From the NCBI GenBank assembly GCA_049275655.1, contig JBASUY010000020.1:1-64000 (forward strand): DNA of 64,000 nucleotides, read 5' to 3'. Made by a program: the position numbers and the translations under genes. The notes below the pieces were generated by a model. That model was not told where the DNA came from and ran no database searches. It worked only from the letters and a program-made list of their open reading frames with translations. How positions within the stretch are numbered: the stretch's first letter is position 1; each line of letters starts with the position of its first letter. The stretch comes from Sherwoodlollariibacterium sp049275655. GTDB lineage: Bacteria; Omnitrophota; Gorgyraeia; Gygaellales; Profunditerraquicolaceae. This document shows, piece after piece, positions 15,626-25,311 of the stretch.

Positions 15626-18245
15626 CTTTTAGCCCCCTTAATTTTTTTAATTCTTCCGTTAATGTGCGTAATTTTTCCTTTTCAGCATTAATTATTTCTT
15701 GTGGAGCCTTTTTTACAAAGTTCTTATTTTTAAGCAAGCGCTCCTTTGCTTGAATATCGGATTGGTATTTTACAATCCCCTTTTCTATATTTTCTATTTG
15801 TTTTTGAATGCCCGATACCTCCGTTAGCGGGATTACGATATGCATCCCTTTGAGTACATTTACATAGGTATTCTTTGAATACTTGTAGGCGTTTTCTATG
15901 GATACCTGATTAAGCCTTAAGAGTTGTTTTATAGTTAAGATATGGGATTCTAATAATAACCGGTTGAGCTTTGTTGAAGGGTAAATCAGAACCTTTAGCG
16001 TAGTATCGCAAGACGCTAAATTAAGGTCCATGCGCATACTCCTTATAACTCCTACAACCTCAAATATCTGGCCCATCTTTTTCTCTAAGGCAATATCAAT
16101 GGCTTCTTTTTTAAGCTTTGGCCATGAAGAGACCATAATTGATTTATTCTTGGCCGGTAACCTTTGCCAAATCTCTTCGGTAATAAAAGGCATAAAGGGA
16201 TGCGTTATCCTCAATGTTTTTTCTAAGATGCTATACATAATTAATTGATTATGGGGATTTGTTGTATCTTGTTTAATAATCTCAAGGTAGCGGTCGCAAA
16301 ATTCATGCCAAAAGAAAGAATAAATAGCATTAATTGCCTCATTTAGTTTATAGGCATTTAGGTATTTTTCTACTTTTATTAAGGTTGAGTAAAACCTGCT
16401 TAATATCCAAGAGTTAACCGAGGTTAAAGATTTTTGAGTAAATAAAGCGGTAAGGTTTAAATCGGTATTTTTTATATCAAGGTTTGTTAGGATAAACCGC
16501 GAAGCGTTCCATATCTTATTGGCAAAGTTTCTGCCCTGTTCAAACTTTTCTTTTGATAAAAATAAATCTTGGCCCTGAGAAGCAGCAGAGATCAGGCTAA
16601 AACGTAAAGCATCCGTCCCGTATTCTTTTATAATATCTAAAGGGTCAATGCTATTACCTAAAGACTTAGACATTTTTTTCCCTTCTCTATCACGTACTGT
16701 CCCATGGATATAGACATCTTCAAAAGGCACTCTGCCTTTAAACTCTAATCCCGCCATAATCATCCGGGCAACCCAAAAAAATATAATCTCAGGAGCAGTT
16801 ACTAGAACAGATGACGGGTAGTAATACTCAAGGTCTTTTTTTGATATGCCTGCAAAAGGCCAAAGCCAAGAAGAAAACCAAGTATCTAAGACATCTTCGT
16901 CTTGATATATATTGCTTCCGTTGCATTTAGGGCAAAGTTGTGGTTTGGTTCTAGATACTATAATCTGCTTATCCTCACCACAATCCTTACAGTAATAGAC
17001 AGGGATTCTATGCCCCCACCATATCTGTCTTGATATGCACCAGTCCTGTATGTTATTCATCCAATTAAGATAAACCTTTGTCCAGCGATTAGGATAGAAC
17101 CTTACCTTTTTGTCTTTCACTGCCTTAATTGCTGGCTTAGCTAAAGGTTGCATCTTGACAAACCATTGCTTTGATAAGTACGGCTCTACTATTGTATGGC
17201 AACGGTAGCAATGGCCCGTCGATAATTTATGCGGCTCTATTTTTTCTAATAACCCTAAAGATTTTAAGTCTTTGATAATCTCTTCTCTAGCCTTAAACCT
17301 ATCTAAATTGCAATATTTTCCTGCAGAGGCGTTCATCTTTGCATCCGGATTCATAACGTTTATAAAATCTAAATTATGCTTTTTTGCAAGCAGGTAGTCA
17401 TTAGGGTCATGAGCAGGGGTAATCTTAACAGCGCCGCTACCGAACTTCATATCTATAGAGGTATCTGCTATTATTTTTATTGGGCGGTCCACAAGAGGCA
17501 GGGTTACTATTTTACCGATTAATTTTTTATAACGGCTATCTTTAGGGTTAACTGCCACTGCAGTATCTCCGAGCATAGTTTCAGGTCGGGTGGTAGCAAC
17601 AAGAATATATCCGGATGAGTCTTTTAACGGGTATCTTAAATAGTAAAGCTTGCCTTCTAAGGGTTGATGGGCAGCTTCCTCGTTGGATAAAGCTGTCTGG
17701 CAACGCGGGCACCAATTGATAATATATCTTCCGCGATAGATTAACCCTTTTTCGTAGAGTTTTATAAAAATATCCGTTACTGCTTTAGAATAATCTTTGT
17801 CCATAGTAAAGCGTAACCTATTCCAATCGCAGGAAGCGCCTATTTTTTTAAGTTGATGGATTATCGTAGAGCCGTATTCTTCTCTCCAGAGCCAAACTCT
17901 CTCAATAAATTTATCCCTTCCTAAATCCTGCCGCTTTAAACCATCTTTAAGCAGGGTTTTTTCTACTACATTTTGAGTAGCTATCCCTGCATGGTCTGTC
18001 CCGGGGAACCACAAAGCCTCAAACCCAAGCATCCTTTTATAACGTATAAGTATATCCTGTATTGTATTGTTTAAGGCATGTCCCATATGCAGTATCCCTG
18101 TTACGTTAGGCGGAGGGATTATAATGGCATAGGGGGTTTTATGGGAGTTAGGTTTAGAGCCAAAGAAACCACTATCCTCCCAATATTTATACCAATGCCC
18201 TTCAACCTCTAGGGGGGCGTAGTGTTTTTTTAGTTCGCTATTCAT
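15609..18245 (-). CDS. valS: Valyl-tRNA synthetase
   Basis: Class I aminoacyl-tRNA synthetase of 878 residues. The HIGH motif appears as ILHMGHALNN and the KMSKS motif as GKKMSKSLGNS, with an editing (CP1) domain between them containing ATTRPETMLGDTAV. Metal-binding Cys pairs are visible in CPRCQTALS, CYRCHTIVEP, CKDCGEDKQ and CPKCNG. The C-terminal coiled coil (from QKQIENIEKGIVK) stabilises tRNA binding. ATGA overlap (4 bp) with the upstream citramalate synthase gene implies coupling. I saw no T-box leader. Confidence 0.98.
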   Translation of the reverse strand: MNSELKKHYAPLEVEGHWYKYWEDSGFFGSKPNSHKTPYAIIIPPPNVTGILHMGHALNNTIQDILIRYKRMLGFEALWFPGTDHAGIATQNVVEKTLLKDGLKRQDLGRDKFIERVWLWREEYGSTIIHQLKKIGASCDWNRLRFTMDKDYSKAVTDIFIKLYEKGLIYRGRYIINWCPRCQTALSNEEAAHQPLEGKLYYLRYPLKDSSGYILVATTRPETMLGDTAVAVNPKDSRYKKLIGKIVTLPLVDRPIKIIADTSIDMKFGSGAVKITPAHDPNDYLLAKKHNLDFINVMNPDAKMNASAGKYCNLDRFKAREEIIKDLKSLGLLEKIEPHKLSTGHCYRCHTIVEPYLSKQWFVKMQPLAKPAIKAVKDKKVRFYPNRWTKVYLNWMNNIQDWCISRQIWWGHRIPVYYCKDCGEDKQIIVSRTKPQLCPKCNGSNIYQDEDVLDTWFSSWLWPFAGISKKDLEYYYPSSVLVTAPEIIFFWVARMIMAGLEFKGRVPFEDVYIHGTVRDREGKKMSKSLGNSIDPLDIIKEYGTDALRFSLISAASQGQDLFLSKEKFEQGRNFANKIWNASRFILTNLDIKNTDLNLTALFTQKSLTSVNSWILSRFYSTLIKVEKYLNAYKLNEAINAIYSFFWHEFCDRYLEIIKQDTTNPHNQLIMYSILEKTLRITHPFMPFITEEIWQRLPAKNKSIMVSSWPKLKKEAIDIALEKKMGQIFEVVGVIRSMRMDLNLASCDTTLKVLIYPSTKLNRLLLESHILTIKQLLRLNQVSIENAYKYSKNTYVNVLKGMHIVIPLTEVSGIQKQIENIEKGIVKYQSDIQAKERLLKNKNFVKKAPQEIINAEKEKLRTLTEELKKLRGLKDGLKT

Positions 18246-19810
18246 TTAATATTATCTTTTAAGAGTTTATATTCAATACTATCAACAAGCGCTTGCCAGC
18301 TGGCTTCAATTATATTCTCTGAGACCCCTATTGTACTCCATGAGTTTTTTGCATCTTCCGATTGTATTAATACCCTAACCTTTGCCGCAGTCCCGGATTT
18401 TTCATCAAGGACACGTACCTTAAAGTCAGTAAGGCGCATCTTAGAAAGAGTAGGATAATAATCTTTGAGCGCTTTTCTTAGGGCATTATCGAGGGCATTT
18501 ACCGGCCCTTCCCCCATAGATACGGTATGCTCTCTCTTCCCTTTAATGCGCAATTTGATAATCGCCTCCGTAGTTATCCGCCTGTTGGATTGTTTTTCGG
18601 TTGTTACCCTAAAGCCTTCCAGCTCAAAAAATTTACCGAGTTTTCTTAAGGCTCGCCTCATTAGAATCTCAAAAGATGCCTCTGCCGCTTCAAAGTGATA
18701 CCCTTTATGTTCTAATTTTTGCACGAGTTGTAAAATCTTTTTAGCGTCGGGAGAATCTTTTTTTATGCTAAGGTTTAAATCTTTTGCCCGCGTTAATACT
18801 CCGGATTTACCGGCTAATTCAGAGACAAGAACCCTGCGGGTATTTCCGACTAAAGAAGGATCTATATGTTCGTATGTCTTAGGGTTTTTAATAATAGCAT
18901 TGATATGCATCCCCCCTTTATGCGCAAAACTAGATTGGCCGACATAGGGTTGGTCGTTTTTATGTTTTAAATTGCTGATCTCGCTTATAAAATGCGAAAT
19001 GTGGGTTAATTCTTTAAGTTTTTCATCGGCAATACAATTTATCCCCATTTTAAGCTTAAGGTTAGCGATTATAGGTATAAGGTCAGCATTTCCCGCCCTC
19101 TCTCCTATTCCATTTATAGTCCCTTGCACCATATCAGCTCCGGCTAATACGGCGGCAAGAGAATTGGCTATCGCGCAACCGGTATCGTTATGGCAATGTA
19201 TTCCTATGCCTACCCTAAGTTTTCCTTTAAGTAAAGATACTACCTGTGTAATTTCATGCGGTAGGGTTCCGCCGTTAGTATCGCATAGGCAAATCTGCTT
19301 TGCCCCTGCTTCCTGGGCGGCTAAAAGGGTTTCAATAGCATAGTTTTTATTGTGGTTAAAGGCCTCAAAAAAGTGTTCTGCATCATAAAAGACGGTTAAT
19401 CCTTTGGACGTAAGATAGCTGATTGTATCTTTTATCATTTCTATATTTTCAGCCAAAGTAGCCTTTAAGACATCGGTTACATGCAGGTCCCATGTCTTTC
19501 CTACTATCGTTATGATATCGGCATTTGACTTAAGAAGAGAGTTTATATTTGGGTCATTTTTGGCTTTTAAGTTTAACCTGCGGGTCATGCTAAATGCGGC
19601 AAGTTTGGAATTATTAAGCTTTACCCTACCCATCTTAAGGAAAAATTCCATATCTTTAGGATTAGAGCCGGGCCAACCTCCTTCTATAAAGTGAATCCCT
19701 AAGAGGTCTAATTCTTTAACGATGCGGATTTTATCCGTTACCGAATATGATATCCCTTCGGCTTGTGAACCGTCGCGTAGTGTAGTGTCATATATCTTAA
19801 CCAGTTTCAT
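18242..19810 (-). CDS. cimA: (R)-citramalate synthase
   Basis: Condenses pyruvate and acetyl-CoA to citramalate, entering isoleucine synthesis without threonine deaminase. The 522 residues match the CimA form of the LeuA family: IYDTTLRDGSQAEGISYSV with the DSQxEG-like region, then FIEGGWPGSNPKD, which is typical of citramalate synthase; HCHNDTGCAIANSLAAV contains the metal-binding His pair, and GTINGIGERAGNADL follows. A LeuA-type regulatory dimer domain forms the C-terminus (from RVTTEKQSNRR). Good AGAGAGG upstream; 13 bp after lysC. Family-level confusion with 2-isopropylmalate synthase is possible but the N-terminal motif argues against it. Confidence 0.9.
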   Translation of the reverse strand: MKLVKIYDTTLRDGSQAEGISYSVTDKIRIVKELDLLGIHFIEGGWPGSNPKDMEFFLKMGRVKLNNSKLAAFSMTRRLNLKAKNDPNINSLLKSNADIITIVGKTWDLHVTDVLKATLAENIEMIKDTISYLTSKGLTVFYDAEHFFEAFNHNKNYAIETLLAAQEAGAKQICLCDTNGGTLPHEITQVVSLLKGKLRVGIGIHCHNDTGCAIANSLAAVLAGADMVQGTINGIGERAGNADLIPIIANLKLKMGINCIADEKLKELTHISHFISEISNLKHKNDQPYVGQSSFAHKGGMHINAIIKNPKTYEHIDPSLVGNTRRVLVSELAGKSGVLTRAKDLNLSIKKDSPDAKKILQLVQKLEHKGYHFEAAEASFEILMRRALRKLGKFFELEGFRVTTEKQSNRRITTEAIIKLRIKGKREHTVSMGEGPVNALDNALRKALKDYYPTLSKMRLTDFKVRVLDEKSGTAAKVRVLIQSEDAKNSWSTIGVSENIIEASWQALVDSIEYKLLKDNIK

Positions 19811-19823
19811 ATCTGCCTCTCTT

Positions 19824-21047
19824 TTATCTTTTTGTTAACCCAAACTTGCTATGCAAGGCACGAACGGCCTTTTGGGCAAACTTTTTTTGCACTATACAGG
19901 AGATACTGATATCGGAGGTTGAAATCATCTCTATATTTATCTTATGCCTTGCTAAGACTTCAAACATCTTTCCGGCTACGCCGGGATGAGACTTCATCCC
20001 AACCCCTACAATAGAGATACGCGCTATATCCGCATTCTTGACTACCTCCTTTATTCCTATATCCGGCTTAATTTTATTTATTAATTTTATTGCGTTTAAG
20101 GCATCGGCTCTATCTACGGTAAAAGATATATCTGTTTTTCTAAGGTGGCTTACGTTTTGTACTATCATATCCACGCTTACTTCTTTATCCGCCAGTTCAT
20201 TAAATATCTTTGCTGCTATCCCCGGCTGGTCGGGGACATTGCGTACGGTGATCTTAACTTCATTTTTATTCATAGTGATTGCAGAGACTACTACATCTTC
20301 CATATTTTTAACCTCCTTAATAATCATCGTTCCGGAATTATTATTAAAGCTGGAACGGACATGTATAGGCACATTGAATTTTTTAGCTACTTCTATGGAG
20401 CGCGCCTGCATTATCTGTGCGCCCAAAGAAGCCATCTCCAGCATCTCATCATAGGTAATCTCTTTTATCTTTCTTGCCTTTGGCTCAACTGCAGGGTCTG
20501 TTGTGTATATTCCTTTGACATCCGTATAGATTTCGCATTTATCCGCCCCCAGCTCTTTGGCCAGAGCAACAGCAGTAAGGTCTGAGCCACCCCTGCCTAA
20601 AGTGGTTATATCCTGATTTAGATTTACTCCTTGGAACCCCGCGACCACTACAACCTGCCCTTTTTTTATCGCCTCTTTGATTTTATCGGCATTTATTTTT
20701 ATGATTCGTGCGCGGGTATGGGAGGAGTCTGTTATAATTCCTACTTGCGCTCCAGTAAATGATACTGCTTCGGTTTTAAGTTTTTGAATAGCCATTGCCA
20801 AAAGAGCAACGGATATCTGTTCGCCGGTTGAAAGGAGCATATCCATCTCCCGCTTAGAAGGTTTATTAGTTATTTTTGAAGAGAGCTTTATCAAATCGTC
20901 GGTAGTATCCCCTAAGGCAGAGACTACCACAACTAGGTTAAAGCCTTTTTTTCTGTAACTGACAACTCTTTTGGCGACTTTCAATATGCGCTCTACATTA
21001 GCAACAGAAGAGCCGCCGAATTTTTGTATAATTAATTTTTTACTCAT
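19824..21047 (-). CDS. lysC: Aspartokinase
   Basis: Phosphorylates aspartate, the first step towards lysine, threonine and methionine. KFGGSSVAN marks the kinase N-terminus, then TTLGRGGSDLTAVALA and YTDVKGIYTTDP. Two ACT domains follow (from about residue 260), so feedback inhibition is likely. I choose the ATG at 21045-21047 (407 residues) because AGGAGAAAAAAAG lies directly upstream and the ATG overlaps the cstA stop as ATGAGTAA; the ORF could be read 12 codons further upstream, inside cstA, without a better signal. It precedes cimA and belongs with hom and thrC further up the run. Confidence 0.95.
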   Translation of the reverse strand: MSKKLIIQKFGGSSVANVERILKVAKRVVSYRKKGFNLVVVVSALGDTTDDLIKLSSKITNKPSKREMDMLLSTGEQISVALLAMAIQKLKTEAVSFTGAQVGIITDSSHTRARIIKINADKIKEAIKKGQVVVVAGFQGVNLNQDITTLGRGGSDLTAVALAKELGADKCEIYTDVKGIYTTDPAVEPKARKIKEITYDEMLEMASLGAQIMQARSIEVAKKFNVPIHVRSSFNNNSGTMIIKEVKNMEDVVVSAITMNKNEVKITVRNVPDQPGIAAKIFNELADKEVSVDMIVQNVSHLRKTDISFTVDRADALNAIKLINKIKPDIGIKEVVKNADIARISIVGVGMKSHPGVAGKMFEVLARHKINIEMISTSDISISCIVQKKFAQKAVRALHSKFGLTKR

Positions 21048-22626
21048 CTTTTTTTCTCCTGATAACTTTAAATATAAGTTCAATAGTCATAAAGGATGCT
21101 AATAAAAGCAATAAAAGAGTTATTATAAAAAGAGGTAAATCCCTTTGCCTGATATATTCAAAAGCCTGAAGAGCCAATGCCCCCATGGATGTAGCAAGCA
21201 TAAATATAGCAGGTAAGAATACTAAAGCCGAAGGCCTACTTTTAGATAATAAATATGCCCCTAAAACAAATAAGGCAAGCGTTGCTACTAACTGATTAGC
21301 CGCTCCAAATGCAGGCCAGACTTTATTCCATTGCCCGCTTAAGGCTAAGGATAAAGAGATAAGCACTATGATTGCAGTAGAAAGGTACCTGTTTTTTATT
21401 TGAAACAGCTCTTCTGTTAAATAGCGTAAGATCCTGGTAGCTGTATCTAAAGTAGTAAGTATAAAAGCATTTAGTATAGTTACTGCAATAAGCCCCCCAA
21501 AATCCCCTAAAAATCCTTTAGTTAAGGCATTAAAGCCTTGGGCAAATATGCCTATAGGGCCTATAGATTTTAAGGCTAACGAAGCGTCCCCCGGAGTTTT
21601 GAAGATAATCCCTACGCTAATAATTGCTATTACTGCTAATAACGCTTCTACTACCATTCCTCCGTAGCCGATTCTTTTAGCATGGCGCTGACTATTAATT
21701 TGTTTAGATGTAGTACCGCTGGATATTAAAGCATGGAAACCCGATACTGCGCCACAGGCAACCGTAACAAAAAGCATTGGCCAAAGCTTAAGGTTATTAG
21801 GTGCCCATTGGGTATAGGAGGGCATGGTAATTTGCGGCCTTGAAAATAAGATACCTAAATAACCTATCAATATTCCAAAAAAGAGTAAAAAGCTGGCTAA
21901 GTAGTCGCGGGGTTGTAAGAGTAAATTAACCGGAAGTATTGATGCAAGATAAGAGTATAAAAATAATACCACTAACCAGAAAAATACCCCTGAAGTTACA
22001 GGTAGATGGTTACCGAGCAGAATAAGGCTTAAGAGGAGAATAAGCCCTAAGGAGGTTGCTAAGAAACTATTTACTTTTAAATAATACAAAAGATAGCCAA
22101 TTAACAAAGCAACCGGTATAAGCCCTAATGAAGGCAGGACTATCTTAGGTTCTTTCACAAAGGTATCCGCGCATAGATAAGCAAACACGGATATAATCAA
22201 TATTAAGGTAAACCATAAAAAAAGCGAGGTTAATATCTTTGCCCTTTTGGATATTACCCTTCCTGCGATATCCGAGATAGAGCTCCCCCCTTCTTTTACA
22301 GAAGTTATCAAAGAGCCGAAATCATGGACTCCACCTATAAATATAGATCCTAAGACTACCCATAAGAGCGCCGGAAGCCATCCCCATAAGGCTACTGCAA
22401 TAACAGGCCCTATAATAGGCCCTGCTCCGGCAATAGAAGAAAAGTGGTGCCCAAATAAAACCAACCAGTTCCGCGCCGGGACATAGTCTACGTTGTCAAA
22501 CTTATAATTGGCAGGAGTAGATTTTTTAAAATCAACTTGCCATAATCTTTCAAGCCTCTTAGCGTAAATAAGATAGCCTGCTCCTAAAAGAATAAAAGCA
22601 ACTAAAGAGATATAAAGAGCGCTCAT
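21040..22626 (-). CDS. cstA: CstA-family transporter (carbon starvation/pyruvate or peptide uptake)
   Basis: A 528-residue membrane protein with over a dozen hydrophobic segments. NWLVLFGHHFSSIAGAGPIIGP and the following ALWGWLPALLWVVLGSIFIGGVHDF are diagnostic for CstA. In E. coli CstA and its relatives take up pyruvate and have been linked to peptide use; here pyruvate would suit the neighbouring citramalate synthase, but that is inference. The start overlaps the ApgM-like gene by 4 bp (ATGA). Confidence 0.9.
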   Translation of the reverse strand: MSALYISLVAFILLGAGYLIYAKRLERLWQVDFKKSTPANYKFDNVDYVPARNWLVLFGHHFSSIAGAGPIIGPVIAVALWGWLPALLWVVLGSIFIGGVHDFGSLITSVKEGGSSISDIAGRVISKRAKILTSLFLWFTLILIISVFAYLCADTFVKEPKIVLPSLGLIPVALLIGYLLYYLKVNSFLATSLGLILLLSLILLGNHLPVTSGVFFWLVVLFLYSYLASILPVNLLLQPRDYLASFLLFFGILIGYLGILFSRPQITMPSYTQWAPNNLKLWPMLFVTVACGAVSGFHALISSGTTSKQINSQRHAKRIGYGGMVVEALLAVIAIISVGIIFKTPGDASLALKSIGPIGIFAQGFNALTKGFLGDFGGLIAVTILNAFILTTLDTATRILRYLTEELFQIKNRYLSTAIIVLISLSLALSGQWNKVWPAFGAANQLVATLALFVLGAYLLSKSRPSALVFLPAIFMLATSMGALALQAFEYIRQRDLPLFIITLLLLLLASFMTIELIFKVIRRKKDE

Positions 22627-23825
22627 TCCGCCTTTCTGATAAAAAAATCCATAAGCTCATGCCCTCTTTCAAAGGTAAGCCCGCTTTTTAAGGATTCTTT
22701 CTCACTATAGTTTAAAAAACCTCTTGCAATGATATTATGTCCAAATATCCCAAAAGGAACAGGGTCTGAGGTATGCGTTTTAAGAGAGACAGGGGTAGGA
22801 TGATCCGGTAATACCATCAACCTAAAGTTTCTCTTGCGTTTAAAGTACTTAAGGACTCTGCCTAAAATCAACTGGTCAAATCTCTCTATGGCAATAATCT
22901 TTTCTCTTAAATCTCCGTTATGCCCTGCTTCATCAGCTGCTTCTAAGTGGAGAAAAACAAAGTCTTTATCTTCAAGCGCCTTTAATGCTGCCTTTGCCTT
23001 TCCCTCATAATTAGTATCATAATAACCGGTTGCTCCCGGGACATTAATAACTTCAAGGCCAATTGTTTTGCCTAACCCTTTAATTAAATTTACCGCAGAG
23101 ATTACACTTCCTTTAATACCGTACTTTTCATAGAAGCTCTCCATTAAAGGGCGCTTCCCTTGTCCCCAGAGCCAAATCATATTAGCAGGGTTTTCTTTTA
23201 AATCTAAGCGGACAAGGTTAATCTCATGTTTTTCTAATATTTTTTTAGACTCCTGCATGAGATTAATAAGGATACTTGCATTATCGCCTTTAGGCAGGTT
23301 TCTTGAAATACTTTTTCCGGTTATATCGTGCGGTGGACGGCAAGTTATCCTATCAAGATGTTCTTCTGCCCCTCGCTTAACAACCATAAGATGGCGGTAA
23401 CTTACCCCGGGGTAAAACTTAATTCTATTAGTACCTAAGGCACGATCAATAAACTTTATAATTATCTCAGCCTCTTTAGAGCTGATATGCCCTGCGCTAT
23501 AGTCGCGCAGTATATCATTAGATGCAGTAATGAGATTACACCTAAAAGCTACATCGTCATCTTCTAATTTTACTCCAAGGTTGGCTGCCTCAAGGGGAGC
23601 TCTACCGGAATAGTATTTTTTAGGGTCATAGCCGAATATAGAGATTTGTGCGATATCTGAACCTGGAGTAAACCCTTCCGGGACGGTCCGCACTCTTCCT
23701 AAACGCCCGTATTTGGCGATAAAGTCCATATTCGGCGTGCGCGCAGCCTCTAAAGGCGTGCGCCCGCGTATCTCTTTTTGCGGAATATCAGCCATCCCAT
23801 CGCAGACTAAAACAATATATTTCAT
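22623..23825 (-). CDS. ApgM-like phosphoglycerate mutase / probable homoserine kinase
   Basis: A 400-residue alkaline-phosphatase superfamily protein of the archaeal cofactor-independent phosphoglycerate mutase type. VLVCDGMAD holds the first metal Asp, TPGSDIAQIS the catalytic Ser, HLEAADEAGH further metal ligands, and PDHPTP the final DH pair. A bacterial branch of this family, usually found with threonine genes in genomes without thrB, has been proposed to act as homoserine kinase. Here hom and thrC lie 2-4 kb upstream in the same run, lysC lies 1.6 kb downstream, and there is no thrB in the window. Both activities remain possible. 4-bp overlap with cstA. Confidence 0.8.
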   Translation of the reverse strand: MKYIVLVCDGMADIPQKEIRGRTPLEAARTPNMDFIAKYGRLGRVRTVPEGFTPGSDIAQISIFGYDPKKYYSGRAPLEAANLGVKLEDDDVAFRCNLITASNDILRDYSAGHISSKEAEIIIKFIDRALGTNRIKFYPGVSYRHLMVVKRGAEEHLDRITCRPPHDITGKSISRNLPKGDNASILINLMQESKKILEKHEINLVRLDLKENPANMIWLWGQGKRPLMESFYEKYGIKGSVISAVNLIKGLGKTIGLEVINVPGATGYYDTNYEGKAKAALKALEDKDFVFLHLEAADEAGHNGDLREKIIAIERFDQLILGRVLKYFKRKRNFRLMVLPDHPTPVSLKTHTSDPVPFGIFGHNIIARGFLNYSEKESLKSGLTFERGHELMDFFIRKAE

Positions 23826-23830
23826 CTTTT

Positions 23831-24388
23831 TTAAAATGTTACCTGCGGCACTTTCTTAGCCGTATCATCTGCCTTAAAATATTCTGTTGCCGGCTTATAG
23901 CCAAAATTAGAAGCGATAATATTACCCGGGAATGTCCTTACCGATATATTATACTCTCTGACAGATTCATTGTAACGCATCCTTTCTACTGCTATTCTAT
24001 TTTCTGTCCCGGACAATTCATCCATAAGCTTTAAAAATGTCTGGTCTGCTTTTAGGTCAGGGTAGTTCTCTGCTACAAAAAGCAACCTAGACAAAGCAGC
24101 GTCTATTTCTCCGGCTGCTTTAACCTTCTCTTCAACGGTAGACGCCTTAGCCCATTGGGAGCGGGCTAAGGTAACATTTTCAAGGACCGTCTTTTCATGC
24201 GCGGCATAACCTTTTACTGTATTTAAAAGATTAGGTATCAAGTCATTTCTTCGTTGCAATTGATTTTCTACCTGCGCCCATTTAGCGGTTATAGCCTCAT
24301 GCTTAGAGATGATACCGTTATAAAGAGCGATAATAATTCCTATTAATATAACTACGGCTAGTATAACTCCAATAACTATCTTTTTCAT
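23831..24388 (-). CDS. lemA: LemA family protein
   Basis: A 185-residue membrane-anchored helical protein. One N-terminal transmembrane segment (residues 4-24) is followed by the conserved LemA stretch AKWAQVENQLQRRNDLIPNL and LARSQWAKA, then TENRIAVERMRYNESVREYN. Its biochemical role is not settled. LemA genes are very often paired with a TPM-domain gene, as here (24418-25311). GGGAGGG lies 8 nt before the ATG. Confidence 0.93.
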   Translation of the reverse strand: MKKIVIGVILAVVILIGIIIALYNGIISKHEAITAKWAQVENQLQRRNDLIPNLLNTVKGYAAHEKTVLENVTLARSQWAKASTVEEKVKAAGEIDAALSRLLFVAENYPDLKADQTFLKLMDELSGTENRIAVERMRYNESVREYNISVRTFPGNIIASNFGYKPATEYFKADDTAKKVPQVTF

Positions 24389-24417
24389 TATTCTGCCCTC
24401 CCTTTTTATATTAAGTA

Positions 24418-25311
24418 TTAAAATTTTCCTCCGGCTCCGCCACCTCCGCCTCTACCTCCGCCAAACCCACCGCCGCCAAATCCTCCCCCACCGATTCCTC
24501 CGCCAAACCCACCGCTCCTAAAACCCCCACTACCCCACTTACCAGATGAGGATTTACTGCCAAAATCTAATGGGCCAAAAAAACTCTTTCTTTTTTCCTT
24601 AGGGAGTTTTTTCCAATAAAAATACCTCATTAACATTGAAAGGATGAAAGCAAGGAATATTATAATTCCTAACGGTTTAGAGACACCCAAGAAAAATACG
24701 GTAGAAAATAATAAGGTTACTGGTAGGCTTATAGGTATCGGCCAAGGGAAGCTCCAAATAAAAAAGAAAACCGGAATAATAAAATAAAAAATAAACGGAT
24801 TATCTTTTTCTTCAGATTTTTCCCCACTTTCTAAACTACTTTTAGAGAGAATTGCGGTAATTTTAATAATCCCAGTATAGATTCCCTCGCCGTAATTCCC
24901 TGATTTAAAATAAGGGGCCATGTAATCGCGTCCTATCTGGCCGCATAAACCATCAGGTAGGTCTCCTTCTATGCCATACCCTGTTTCAATTCGCCAAAGC
25001 CTTTCTTTTTCTGCTACAAGGATTAAAACTCCGTTGTCTTTATCTTTTTTCCCCGGTTTCCAATTATCAAAGACCATCCGGGTAAATTCTTTCTCTTCAT
25101 AAGGAGAAATGGTTTTAAAGGTAGCCACAACTACCTCAACCCCTGTTTTTTCTTCTAACTCGGAAATTAAAGTATTAATCTTTTCTTTGTATTCAGGATT
25201 AATAATACCGGCAAAATCATTCACCCACCCAGAAGGAGAGGGTATTTCAAAGGCAAATAGGCAAGAAAAAGAAAGAAATAGAATAAAGGCAAGAATAATA
25301 ACCTTACGCAT
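24418..25311 (-). CDS. TPM-domain (YgcG/Psb32-type) exported membrane protein
   Basis: A 297-residue protein with a cleavable-looking signal peptide (residues 1-20, ending LFAFEIP). The TPM domain follows: GWVNDFAGIINPEYKEKI, EVVVATFKTI, NGVLILVAEKERLWRIETGYG and LPDGLCGQIGRDYMAPYFKSG. Two or three hydrophobic segments come next (about 170-235), and the C-terminal 45 residues are mostly Gly with Ser and Phe. The TPM fold is found in phosphatase-like and photosystem-repair proteins; function here is unknown. It forms the common pair with lemA, 29 bp downstream, and overlaps coaB by 8 bp. Confidence 0.88.
   Translation of the reverse strand: MRKVIILAFILFLSFSCLFAFEIPSPSGWVNDFAGIINPEYKEKINTLISELEEKTGVEVVVATFKTISPYEEKEFTRMVFDNWKPGKKDKDNGVLILVAEKERLWRIETGYGIEGDLPDGLCGQIGRDYMAPYFKSGNYGEGIYTGIIKITAILSKSSLESGEKSEEKDNPFIFYFIIPVFFFIWSFPWPIPISLPVTLLFSTVFFLGVSKPLGIIIFLAFILSMLMRYFYWKKLPKEKRKSFFGPLDFGSKSSSGKWGSGGFRSGGFGGGIGGGGFGGGGFGGGRGGGGGAGGKF

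Noticed and set aside
20145..20585. 146-codon plus-strand open frame inside lysC
   Set aside because: It lies fully antisense to well-conserved aspartokinase sequence, has unusual composition (many Tyr, Cys, His) and no ribosome site; a shadow frame.
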